NCBI RefSeq assembly: GCF_900105395.1
Contig: NZ_LT629775.1
Coordinates: 8,521,501 to 8,585,500, forward strand
From: Streptomyces sp. TLI_053
Lineage (GTDB): Bacteria; Actinomycetota; Actinomycetes; Streptomycetales; Streptomycetaceae
Direction of reading: 5' to 3'
DNA: 64,000 bases
The notes under the pieces are model-generated. The model saw nothing but the letters and a program-made list of their open reading frames with translations, had not been told where the DNA came from and made no database searches. Positions 42,440 through 49,920 of this stretch are shown here, one piece after another. Position 1 is the first letter of the stretch. Each line of letters starts with the position of its first letter. Made by a program: the position numbers and the translations under genes.

Positions 42440-44392
42440 GTGGCCGGATCGGGAGCATTTCCGCCACCGCCGTGGCCGGCGGTGCCCGCCCTGCACCGGG
42501 CGGCCCTGGAGCAGGCCCGGCGGGACGGCGGGGCGGCGGCCGCGTACGCCTGCGGGTGCCTGCTGGAGCAGGTCCTGGCGGACGCCCTGGCCTGTCCGGG
42601 TGCCGGACATCTCGCGCCGGTCGGACAGGTCGGACAGGTCGGGCGCGTCGGACAGGTCGGGCCGACCGGGCCGACCGGACCGGCTGTTCTGGCCGTGCTG
42701 GACGAACTGCGAGCCTGCTGTGCGGATTTGGCGGCGCTCGCCGCGGACGGCGGCGACCTCGACCGGGTGCCCGTGCGGACGGCGACGCACACTCTGCTCG
42801 GCCGGGCCGCGGCCGTCGCGGCCGGGCTGACCGACCTCCTCTGGTCCGCACCGGAGACGGTCGCCGACCCGGCCGGTGGCGCCCTGCTGCGGCACGCCAC
42901 CGACTGGAAGACCCCCGAGTGCCACGCCTACGACCTGGCCGACCCGGAGCTGACGTACCGTCAGGCCGAGGACTGGCTGGCCGGGCACGCCCGCCCCCGC
43001 CCCGTCCTGGTGGTCGGAATACGCACCGGAGGCTCCTACCTGGCGCCGTTCTGGGCCGCCGCGGTCGCCGCCGCCGGCCGCACCGCGGCACCCTGGACCA
43101 CCCTGCGCCCGCTTCGCCTCCCGGACGGGATCACTCTGCCCGAGGCCGAACTCGACCGGCTGCCCACGACGCTGCCGACCGGCACCCTCGTGGTGGCCGT
43201 CGACGACCAGCCCGACACCGGCGACACCGCCCGCGCGGTGCGGGCCGCCCTCGTCCGGCGGCTGCCCGGTCGGCCCGAGGTCCTTCTCGCGTCCCCGGGC
43301 CGGCTGTACCGGGTCGGGCCGGGAGCCCTGCGCACCATCGCCTCGGTCCCGCCCGTCCACCCGGGCCGCGAGCGGCTGTGGCAGCTGCTCGCACCGGCCG
43401 ACCGGCCGCGCCTGCTGGCCCGGATCCGCGCCGCCGGGGTGCCGCTCACCGCCGACGACCGGGACCTGCGGGTGGAGCCCTTCCGGGGCCCGTTCCTGAC
43501 CCGCTACCCGACCGGCCCCGGCCCGGCAGGCCGGCCCGGCGGTCCGCACCGGATCAGTCCGCGGGCCACGCCGTTCACCGTCGTCGGCCCGGCACACACC
43601 CGGCACTTCCGGTTCGCCGGCACCGGCGCGCACGGCGCCCAGTGCGCGGCGGCACTCGCAGAATGGGGCGGACCCGCACCGGCGTTCCGCTACGTCGACG
43701 GCTACCTGGTGACCGACCACGAGCCGGGGCTGCGGCCGCTCGCGGACGGACTCCCGGCGCTGGACCCGGCGCACCGGCGCCAGGTGCTCGCCACCGTGGT
43801 CCGCGGCTGGCGGTCGCAGCAGCGGCTCGGCGACCTCGGCCGGGTCGCCCCGGAGGCCGGGTACGACCCGCAGGACGCGCTGCGCCGGGCCCTGGCGAGG
43901 CTGCGGGACCTGGTCGGCGGCCCGCTGCCGGTCGACGAGGCCTGGCTGCGCCGCCACGTGCCCGGCCACGCGAGGCTCGGCGGGGCCGACGGCCGACTGC
44001 TGCGGACCTCGCTGCCGTACTCGCACCAGGACTGGCACTGGCAGCTCGCCCCGGCCGGGCCCCCGCCCGAGGACCCGGAGGGGGAGCCGGACGGCCCGCC
44101 GGCCGTCCGCCGCTTCGGCCTCGACTGGGTGTGGGGCGGGGCGGGTCGGCTGGAGTCCGAGGTGGCCTCCTTCGTGGTCGAGAACGGCCTGACCGGCGAG
44201 GCGCTGGCGGATCTGCGCACGGCGCTGGACGACGACGCGGTCTTCACGGGCGCGTTGCGGCTGGGTGGGGAGGCGCTGCTCCTCAACGCCAAGTCCTGGC
44301 TGCGCCGCTGCCTCGCACCAGGGCCGGCGACGGCGGAGCGGATCCGTGCCCGGCTGGCGGAGCTGGCCGACCGGGTGGCCGCCCTGTCCTGA
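42440..44392 (+). CDS. Phosphoribosyltransferase fusion protein (BtrL/NeoL-type)
   Basis: A 650-residue protein. A PRTase domain (about 175-300) is clear: RPVLVVGIRTGGSYLAPFWA and the PRPP loop VVAVDDQPDTGDT. In butirosin and ribostamycin pathways such an enzyme transfers phosphoribose from PRPP to neamine, and a phosphatase then removes the phosphate; a histidine phosphatase is encoded at 46685-47350. The first 150 residues and the last 300 (HRISPRATPFTVVGPAHTRH, YVDGYLVTDHEPGL, SLPYSHQDWHWQL) are unassigned; the latter may be a kinase-like fold. GTG start at 42440 with GGGAGG. It contains a GQVGQVGRVGQVG repeat. It is the only biosynthetic gene on the plus strand here. Confidence 0.8.
   Translation: MAGSGAFPPPPWPAVPALHRAALEQARRDGGAAAAYACGCLLEQVLADALACPGAGHLAPVGQVGQVGRVGQVGPTGPTGPAVLAVLDELRACCADLAALAADGGDLDRVPVRTATHTLLGRAAAVAAGLTDLLWSAPETVADPAGGALLRHATDWKTPECHAYDLADPELTYRQAEDWLAGHARPRPVLVVGIRTGGSYLAPFWAAAVAAAGRTAAPWTTLRPLRLPDGITLPEAELDRLPTTLPTGTLVVAVDDQPDTGDTARAVRAALVRRLPGRPEVLLASPGRLYRVGPGALRTIASVPPVHPGRERLWQLLAPADRPRLLARIRAAGVPLTADDRDLRVEPFRGPFLTRYPTGPGPAGRPGGPHRISPRATPFTVVGPAHTRHFRFAGTGAHGAQCAAALAEWGGPAPAFRYVDGYLVTDHEPGLRPLADGLPALDPAHRRQVLATVVRGWRSQQRLGDLGRVAPEAGYDPQDALRRALARLRDLVGGPLPVDEAWLRRHVPGHARLGGADGRLLRTSLPYSHQDWHWQLAPAGPPPEDPEGEPDGPPAVRRFGLDWVWGGAGRLESEVASFVVENGLTGEALADLRTALDDDAVFTGALRLGGEALLLNAKSWLRRCLAPGPATAERIRARLAELADRVAALS
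42619..42682. repeat. 9-bp minisatellite inside the phosphoribosyltransferase gene
   Basis: About seven units of TCGGACAGG/TCGGGCCGA-like sequence encode GQVGQVGRVGQVGPTGPTGP. In frame, outside the PRTase domain, so probably tolerated linker expansion. Confidence 0.75.
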
Positions 44393-44437
44393 CCGCCGCC
44401 GACCGGCGGAGGGTCCGACGGCACGTCCTGGGGTGGG

Positions 44438-44457
44438 CCGGTCGGTGGGCCGACCGG
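44438..44457. terminator. Terminator between convergent biosynthetic genes
   Basis: CCGGTCGG (44438-44445) pairs with CCGACCGG (44450-44457) around TGGG, in the 71-bp gap between the convergent phosphoribosyltransferase and deacetylase genes. It can serve both strands. Confidence 0.6.
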
Positions 44458-44463
44458 TGGCGG

Positions 44464-45342
44464 TCATCGGTCGGCCTCCTCGGGCAGCGCCCAGAGCCGC
44501 TCGACCGCGCCGCGCCCGTCGGCGGCGCAGCGGCGGGCGTGTCCGAGGGCCTGGCGCACGCACTCGTCGTCGGTCTGGCTCCCGTACACGTACATGCCGC
44601 GGACCTTGTGCGCCAGCACCCCGGAGATCTCCACCGTGTGCCGCAGGGTCAGCCCGCGCTCCTCGGCGAGCGTCCGGCGCACCTGCGGCGCGGGGTGCTG
44701 TCCCGCGTACGGGAGGTCCTCGTACCAGAGCACGGTGGCGGACGGCAGGCCGGCGGCGCGGACGGCCCGGTGCACCAGCAGGTGGTCGACGTGGCCGCCG
44801 ACGGCGGCGGGCGCGAGCACGGTGTCCGCCGCGGTGTCGCGCAGCGCGGGCACCAGGGCGGCGGTGAGGGCGGGTCCGACCGGGTCGGCCGCCGGATCCG
44901 CGGTCAGTTCGCCGACGTCGTCGTAGCCGCGCAGGCTCGCGTCGTCGAGGCCGAGCGGACGGTAGTCGGCCAGCCCGCGCAGCCGGCAGTAGCGCAGTTC
45001 CTCGGTGCGGCGGCGGGCCCCGACCACCTGCGGGCCGGCCTTCCGCAGTCGCCTCGGCAGGGCCCAGGCGGAGCGGGTGAAGACGGTGAGCAGGGTGGCC
45101 CGGGGCAGCGGTCCGGCCAGGGCCAGCAGGCCACCGACGGAGTAGGCGATGTCGTCGGGGTGCGGGGAGACCAGCAGGGTCCGCCCGTCCCGCAGCCGGT
45201 CGACCAGGTCACCGGCCCGCGCGGCACCACCGGCCCGCGCACCACCGGCCTGCGCACCACCGGCCCGTGCGGCAACGACCTGCGCACCACCGGCCCGTGC
45301 GGCAACGACCTGCGCACCACCGGCCCGCGGATCAGAGGTCAT
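44464..45342 (-). CDS. neoD: PIG-L deacetylase (2'-N-acetylparomamine deacetylase type)
   Basis: A 292-residue zinc deacetylase of the PIG-L/LmbE family with the metal motif SPHPDD (about residue 60) and the second His pair in GGHVDH. In 2-deoxystreptamine clusters BtrD/NeoD-type members remove the acetyl group from 2'-N-acetylparomamine and again from the later pseudotetrasaccharide. The N-terminus carries RAGGAQVVAA repeats encoded by a 30-bp tandem array. The ATG at 45342 overlaps the end of the upstream glycosyltransferase gene by 11 bases. Last gene of the 14-kb operon. Confidence 0.85.
   Translation of the reverse strand: MTSDPRAGGAQVVAARAGGAQVVAARAGGAQAGGARAGGAARAGDLVDRLRDGRTLLVSPHPDDIAYSVGGLLALAGPLPRATLLTVFTRSAWALPRRLRKAGPQVVGARRRTEELRYCRLRGLADYRPLGLDDASLRGYDDVGELTADPAADPVGPALTAALVPALRDTAADTVLAPAAVGGHVDHLLVHRAVRAAGLPSATVLWYEDLPYAGQHPAPQVRRTLAEERGLTLRHTVEISGVLAHKVRGMYVYGSQTDDECVRQALGHARRCAADGRGAVERLWALPEEADR
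45251..45330. repeat. 30-bp tandem repeat in the deacetylase N-terminus
   Basis: Units 45251-45280 and 45281-45310 are identical; 45311-45330 is a partial third. Each encodes RAGGAQVVAA. The exact identity implies very recent duplication. The repeats are contiguous without spacers. Confidence 0.85.
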
Positions 45343-46459
45343 CGGACACCCCCGCACCGATCAGGTCGGCGTACCGCAGCGCGACATCGTGCCAGCCGAG
45401 GCCGGGCCGCGGGCGGGGCGGCGGGGCCGCACCCGCGGCGACCAGCTCGCTCAGCTCGTCGACGCTGTCCGCGAGCAGCGAGGCGAACCGGGGCAGGCTG
45501 CCGCTGCTGCCGAGCGCGCAGACCGGGACCCCGAGCTGGACCGCCTCGGCGGCCAGGAAGTTGAAGGTCTCATGGAAGACCGACGGCAGGACGAGCAGCC
45601 GGGCGCCGCCGAGCACCCGCTTCCAGTCCGAGCGGATGTCGTAGGAGTCGATCACCTCGATCCGTCCGGCAAGCCGGTGCCGGCGCAGTTCGTCCCGCAT
45701 CTCCCGGCCCGTCCGGGACCAGGTGGTGAGGACGATCCGCAGCGGGAGGTCGGCCGCGGCGAGGCGGCGCAGGCAGCGGTGGGCGTCCTCGGCGGGGATC
45801 TTCCCCAGGTGCAGGACCACCGGGCCGACCGGGTCCCGCAGGTCGGCGGCGGGCACGTGGTCCGCGGCCCAGGGGATGTAGTGGCGGTCCGGGAAGCAGC
45901 GGGTCCAGGACCGGTCGCGCAGGAACACCTCGCGCATCGGTCCCTCGGGGTGCGCGGCCCGGGCCGGGCAGCCGTCCACCGTCCCCCCGTCCACAGAGCC
46001 GGACCCCCCGACCACGGATCCTCCGGCCACCGTCCCCCCGTCCACAGAGCCGGACCCCCCGACGACGGATCCTCGGGCCACCGTCCCCCCGCCCACCGAC
46101 TGCCCGTGCCGCAGGCAGTGCGGCGGTGCGGTCATGCCGGGCGCCAGCAGGCTGACGTCGTGCCAGATCCGCACCACCCTGCGGTACAGGTCCGGGAAGC
46201 GCGCCCACTCGGTGCCCCGGAACACCGGGCTGTCCACCAGCGGGAACACCGCGTCGGCCCGGTCCTGCCGGGTCAGCCGGGCCAGCGCCGCCGGGTCGGG
46301 GGCCTGCGCCGAGCGGTAGAAGCGGACCTCCACCCGGCACCGCCGGAGGTGTTCGGTCAGGTACCACAGGGCGGTCTCGACCCCGCCCCAGGTGTCGCTG
46401 TCGAAGCCCTCGTCGTAGATCTCGAAGAGGGCCCGGGGAGCCCGCGGCGTGTCAGGCAC
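45332..46459 (-). CDS. Glycosyltransferase with repeat insertion (possible NeoF-type)
   Basis: A 375-residue GT4-like glycosyltransferase (GT-B fold). The N-terminal domain starts LFEIYDEGFDSDTWGGVETALWYL; the C-terminal sugar-nucleotide domain has VVLHLGKIPAEDAHRC, VLPSVFHETFNFLAAEAVQLGVPVCAL in two adjoining parts, and a final helix. Neomycin- and paromomycin-type clusters need a second glycosyltransferase to add GlcNAc to the ribose of ribostamycin; this is the best candidate. Residues about 125-165 are a Gly/Ser/Val repeat from a 51-bp tandem duplication, which probably forms a loop. GTG start at 46459 overlaps the upstream stop by eight bases. Confidence 0.75.
   Translation of the reverse strand: MPDTPRAPRALFEIYDEGFDSDTWGGVETALWYLTEHLRRCRVEVRFYRSAQAPDPAALARLTRQDRADAVFPLVDSPVFRGTEWARFPDLYRRVVRIWHDVSLLAPGMTAPPHCLRHGQSVGGGTVARGSVVGGSGSVDGGTVAGGSVVGGSGSVDGGTVDGCPARAAHPEGPMREVFLRDRSWTRCFPDRHYIPWAADHVPAADLRDPVGPVVLHLGKIPAEDAHRCLRRLAAADLPLRIVLTTWSRTGREMRDELRRHRLAGRIEVIDSYDIRSDWKRVLGGARLLVLPSVFHETFNFLAAEAVQLGVPVCALGSSGSLPRFASLLADSVDELSELVAAGAAPPPRPRPGLGWHDVALRYADLIGAGVSDDL
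45976..46095. repeat. 51-bp in-frame tandem repeat in the glycosyltransferase gene
   Basis: GTCCCCCCGTCCACAGAGCC-type units begin at 45981 and 46032, with a partial third at 46083 (period 51). They encode a 17-residue unit rich in GGS and DGGTV and preserve the frame. Confidence 0.85.
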
Positions 46460-46688
46460 GGCCCGCCCCCGCGGTCCGGAGGACCAGCCGGGCCACCAGC
46501 TCGTCCACGTCGAACCGGTCCGCGGGGGCGCCGAGCAGGTCGAGCGAGCAGTCGAAGTAGGACTCCAGCCGGTTGACGATCTTGACGAACTCCCGGGCGT
46601 TCACCTCCAGGTACCCGGCCTCCGCGATCTCCCCGGGGTCGTCCCCGGTCTCGTCGCTGAGGCACTTCACGACCAGCAGCCGTGTCAT
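46452..46688 (-). CDS. Acyl-carrier-protein-like small protein lacking the phosphopantetheine serine
   Basis: A 78-residue acidic protein. From DDPGEIAEAGYL onward its pattern parallels carrier proteins (DPDEI..., then DSLxFVxLVNRLE...). Here the key segment is VNAREFVKIVNRLESYFDCSL, read in two overlapping parts, so the D-S-L of carriers is N-A-R. The codon is GCC (Ala), not a likely single misread of TCC-type Ser plus Leu. It therefore cannot be primed with phosphopantetheine. Starts at the ATG overlapping the upstream stop (ATGA) and overlaps the next gene by eight bases. It may be a structural or regulatory partner of the flanking enzymes. Carrier homology is by eye only. Confidence 0.55.
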   Translation of the reverse strand: MTRLLVVKCLSDETGDDPGEIAEAGYLEVNAREFVKIVNRLESYFDCSLDLLGAPADRFDVDELVARLVLRTAGAGRA

Positions 46689-47350
46689 GCGGTCCGCGCC
46701 AGGTGCGCCTTGGAGTTCGCCACCACCAGAGAGCTGCATTCCTCCTCCGTCCTGTCCACGATGAAGACACCCGTGTTGCTGATCCTGAACCGGACCGTGC
46801 GCAGCAGTTCGTCACCCAGGCCGAGCAGCTCGAACAGCAGGGCCTGGATGGTCTCCGCGTGGGAGACCAGCACCAGGCCGCCCCGCCGCTCCGGCGGCCC
46901 GCCGCAGGCGGCGAGGAACTCCCGCACCCGGGCCCGCTGCGCCGTCCAGCTCTCCACCCCGGCGATCCGCTCGTCCGGTCGGAGCAGGCGCTGTTCCAGC
47001 ACGGCGTCCCACTCGTGCACCCGCAGCGGGCGGGGGAACCGTTCGGGGGCGCCGACCTCCGCCAGTCGGGTGTCGTGCTCCGACGGCAGTCCGAGGGCGT
47101 CGGAGAGCACCTGGGCGGTTCGGGCGGCCCGGCGCTGCGGGCTGCTGATCAGCCGCCAGTCGGACAGCCGCGGTGCGGCCCAGCGGGCGCTGCCGCGCCT
47201 CAGGTGCGCGCCCAGTGCGGCGGCCTGGCGCCGGCCGAGCGCGGTGAGGTCGGCGTCCGGGTCGAAGCCGGGCATCAGGTCGTCGTCCCGCAGCACGTTG
47301 ACGCTCGCCTGCGCGTGCCGGACCAGCACGAACCGCCGGTGGCCGGTCAT
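46685..47350 (-). CDS. Histidine phosphatase family protein (phosphoribostamycin phosphatase type)
   Basis: A 221-residue phosphatase of the phosphoglycerate-mutase clan. The catalytic motif RHAQAS follows FVLV (RHG-type, His about residue 12). ISSPQRRAARTAQVL and LVLVSHAETI supply the second Arg and the second His. In butirosin and related pathways a phosphatase (BtrP/NeoP) removes the 5''-phosphate after phosphoribosylation, and the matching PRTase is in this cluster. The ATG at 47350 overlaps the radical SAM stop by four bases. Confidence 0.82.
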   Translation of the reverse strand: MTGHRRFVLVRHAQASVNVLRDDDLMPGFDPDADLTALGRRQAAALGAHLRRGSARWAAPRLSDWRLISSPQRRAARTAQVLSDALGLPSEHDTRLAEVGAPERFPRPLRVHEWDAVLEQRLLRPDERIAGVESWTAQRARVREFLAACGGPPERRGGLVLVSHAETIQALLFELLGLGDELLRTVRFRISNTGVFIVDRTEEECSSLVVANSKAHLARTA

Positions 47351-48249
47351 ACCAGCGGCAGCGGGATGCGGCCCTGGGGGATCTGCATCCGGCTGCGCGA
47401 GTTGTTGAACTCCTGGTTGGCGATGCACGTCCCGCACGGCCAGTTGTCGTACTCGCGGGGCGCGCCGAAGGCGTGGAACAGGTGCTTGGGCACCGAGTAG
47501 CAGTCGCACTTGACCATGCGGATCTGCTCGCCGGTCACCTGGTAGTTGTAGCCGTTGGTGATCTGGTCGCAGACCGCGTCCCGGGTGCCGGTCTCGAAGA
47601 TGTGGTTCCACCGGCGGAAGTACTCCGGGGGTGCGAGGAACTCCGCCGGGTGCAGGTCCTGGTACCGCAGGTCGACCTCCAGCGGCCGGCCCTTGAACGC
47701 CAGCAGCGGCATGAAGTGCAGCAGTCCCCGGTAGCCGCGCTCCGCGAGCAGGTCGATGTAGGCGTTGACCTGCTCGATCGGTTGGCCCCAGTACACGGAC
47801 TGGAGTTCGGCGCCGAGGTCCACCGCGGCGTCGATGATCCGGTCCACCTGCTGCTGGCTCAGCCCGCGCTTGGCGTTCATCTCGGCGGTGTGGCCGTCCA
47901 CCGAGAAGACCCAGAGCAGATCGGGCCGGCCGGCCAGGGCGGTGGGCAGTTTGGTGCCGTTGCTGAGCACCTCGATCCGGTAGCCCTCCGCGGCCCGGCG
48001 CTGCAGGTGGTCGACGATCTTGCGGTAGAGCGTGATCTCGCCGTCGGACTCCACCCGGAAGAGCACCGAGTCGGGCTCGTACTCGGCGAAGATGCGGTCC
48101 AGCGAGGCGATCGTGGCGGCCTGGTCGACCTTGGCCTTCTTCACCTCGCAGTAGGTGCAGCGGATGTTGCAGGCGCCGTCGACGACGATGTTGCGGTAGA
48201 GGCGCACCTGTCGGGTGCGCGGCGGCCAGCTCTGCTCGGCGGTGGTCAT
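47347..48249 (-). CDS. Radical SAM enzyme (NeoN-like epimerase candidate)
   Basis: A 300-residue radical SAM protein with the cluster motif CNIRCTYC (CxxxCxxC, about residue 28). Further cysteines stand at residues 248 and 250 (KCDCYS) and in CGTC near the end. In neomycin biosynthesis, the NeoN epimerase inverts C5''' using a Cys near residue 249, which makes this region notable. BtrN, a radical SAM dehydrogenase of butirosin biosynthesis, is an alternative, but the cluster already has the NeoA-type zinc dehydrogenase. The ATG at 48249 follows CGAGGAGAGCTG. Family certain, substrate inferred. Confidence 0.78.
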   Translation of the reverse strand: MTTAEQSWPPRTRQVRLYRNIVVDGACNIRCTYCEVKKAKVDQAATIASLDRIFAEYEPDSVLFRVESDGEITLYRKIVDHLQRRAAEGYRIEVLSNGTKLPTALAGRPDLLWVFSVDGHTAEMNAKRGLSQQQVDRIIDAAVDLGAELQSVYWGQPIEQVNAYIDLLAERGYRGLLHFMPLLAFKGRPLEVDLRYQDLHPAEFLAPPEYFRRWNHIFETGTRDAVCDQITNGYNYQVTGEQIRMVKCDCYSVPKHLFHAFGAPREYDNWPCGTCIANQEFNNSRSRMQIPQGRIPLPLV

Positions 48250-48279
48250 CAGCTCTCCTCGTGGTGCGGCCGGGGCCGC

Positions 48280-49920
48280 TCAGGCGGTGGCGGCGCGTGC
48301 GGCCGCCAGGTGGAAGGCGACCGCCCGCGCACTGCGCAGGGCGTGCGCCTGGATGGTCAGGGTGGGGTTGAGGCCGCCGGGGTACGGCATGAAGCTGCCG
48401 TCGACGACGAAGACGTTGGGCGCGGTGTGCACCCGGCCCCAGCCGTCGACGACCGAACTCCTCGGGTCCTCGCCGGCCCGGCAGGTGCCGTGCAGATGGC
48501 TGCTGCCCTGGGCGAACCCGCTGGCCTTGCGGCGCACGCCCGCCGCCCCGGCCTGCCGCAGCAGCCGCTCGCAGCGGCCGGCCATGTGGTCGAGCCGGGC
48601 GAGGTCGCGCGGGTCCGGCGTGTAGTCGATGACGACGGCGGGCAGGCCGTCCTCGTCGAGGTGCGGGGAGAGGCCGACCCGGTTGTCCAGGTTCGGGTGG
48701 TCGGCCAGGATGGTCTCCACCCGGAGCTCCAGCGCGTCCCGCACCAGCTTGTGCGGCTGGTCGGTGCGGGACTCGTAGATCAGCCCGCCGACCCCGGTCG
48801 GGCACTCCGGGTCCAGGTAGTGGTCCAGGAAGGCGATGGTGGAGAACGGCCCGGTGTGCGCGGCCGGGTCCGCCAGGGTGTCGGCCGGCGCGGGCACGGT
48901 GCCGGTCACGTACTCGCTGAGCTTCAGGCACAGGCCGCGCCCGACCAGGCCGTTCTCGTTCCCCACCCCGTCCGGGGTGCGTCGGCCGCGGGAGCGCAGC
49001 AGCAGGGCCGCGCTCTGTACGGCGTTGCAGGCGAGCACGAAGGCGCGCGCCCTGATCCGGTGCGGGGTGCGGGTCAGCCGGTCCAGGCAGCGCACCGCGG
49101 ACACCCCGTCCGGGCCGTCCTGTTCGAGTTCCAGGGCCCGGACACCGGTGCGCAGGGCGAAGCCGGGCCGGTCGGCCAACGGGGCCAGGAACACCGCGAC
49201 CACGTCGCCCTTGGCGCCGGTCGGGCACTGGTGGCTGACGCAGAGCGTCGCCCGGGTGCAGGCCGAACGTCCTTCGTGGGGGCTCCGGTTGATAGCCAGT
49301 GGGGTGGGGAACGGCCGGTAGCCGAGGGCCGTGCCCGCCTCGTGCAGCACCTCGGCGGCGGCGGTCGGCGGGTGTGCCGGGCCCCGGCTGTGACCCCGGC
49401 CGCGCGGCACCGGTTCGTGGTCGCCGCCGCACACCCCCAGCCGTCGCTCCAGCACCTCGTAGTAGGGCACCAGGTCGGCGAGGGTGTACGGCCAGCGGAC
49501 GTCGAGGCCGTCGGTGCGGATCAGCTCGCCCGGGTCGAAGTCGAACGGCCGGTAGCGCCAGGACGCGCCGCCGTAGAAGACCGTCCCACCGCCCAGATTG
49601 GTGGTGCTCCACGGCCAGCCGCCGTCGTTCCAGCCGCCGTCCCCGTCGCGGGCGACGGCCTGCCGGCTCAGGTCGTCCAACTCGTCGTGACCCAGTCCGG
49701 GCGGCAGCCGGTAGCCCTCCTCGATCATCAGGACGTCCAGGCCCTGGCGGACCAGCCGCTCGGCCGCGACCGCGCCGCTGGCGCCGCTGCCGATCACGCA
49801 GACGTCCCAGATCCGGTCCGCGGCGGCGGGCTCCAGGCCGTCCCGGTGGGAGCGGCCGAGCGGTTCCGGATCGCGGGCGTGCGGGGCGTCCTGGGGGAGG
49901 GTGCCCCTCAGTCGCTTCAT
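48280..49920 (-). CDS. GMC-family oxidoreductase (paromamine 6'-oxidase type)
   Basis: A 546-residue FAD enzyme of the glucose-methanol-choline family. The dinucleotide motif is VCVIGSGASGAVAAERLV (about residue 38), and the C-terminal active site region includes SSHLHGTCRAG and the NPTLTIQAHALR segment. In neomycin, butirosin and lividomycin clusters a member of this family (Neo11/NeoQ, BtrQ) oxidises the 6'-hydroxyl of paromamine to the aldehyde for transamination; the class III aminotransferase is nearby. The ATG at 49920 overlaps the ABC transporter stop (ATGA). Confidence 0.85.
   Translation of the reverse strand: MKRLRGTLPQDAPHARDPEPLGRSHRDGLEPAAADRIWDVCVIGSGASGAVAAERLVRQGLDVLMIEEGYRLPPGLGHDELDDLSRQAVARDGDGGWNDGGWPWSTTNLGGGTVFYGGASWRYRPFDFDPGELIRTDGLDVRWPYTLADLVPYYEVLERRLGVCGGDHEPVPRGRGHSRGPAHPPTAAAEVLHEAGTALGYRPFPTPLAINRSPHEGRSACTRATLCVSHQCPTGAKGDVVAVFLAPLADRPGFALRTGVRALELEQDGPDGVSAVRCLDRLTRTPHRIRARAFVLACNAVQSAALLLRSRGRRTPDGVGNENGLVGRGLCLKLSEYVTGTVPAPADTLADPAAHTGPFSTIAFLDHYLDPECPTGVGGLIYESRTDQPHKLVRDALELRVETILADHPNLDNRVGLSPHLDEDGLPAVVIDYTPDPRDLARLDHMAGRCERLLRQAGAAGVRRKASGFAQGSSHLHGTCRAGEDPRSSVVDGWGRVHTAPNVFVVDGSFMPYPGGLNPTLTIQAHALRSARAVAFHLAAARAATA

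Noticed and set aside
45251..45330. Possible CRISPR-like direct repeats
   Set aside because: The 30-bp units are directly contiguous without spacers and keep the reading frame of the deacetylase gene.
47347..48249. Radical SAM protein as BtrN-type DOIA dehydrogenase
   Set aside because: A NeoA-type zinc dehydrogenase for that step is already present in the same operon, and the length and late cysteines fit NeoN better; not fully excluded.
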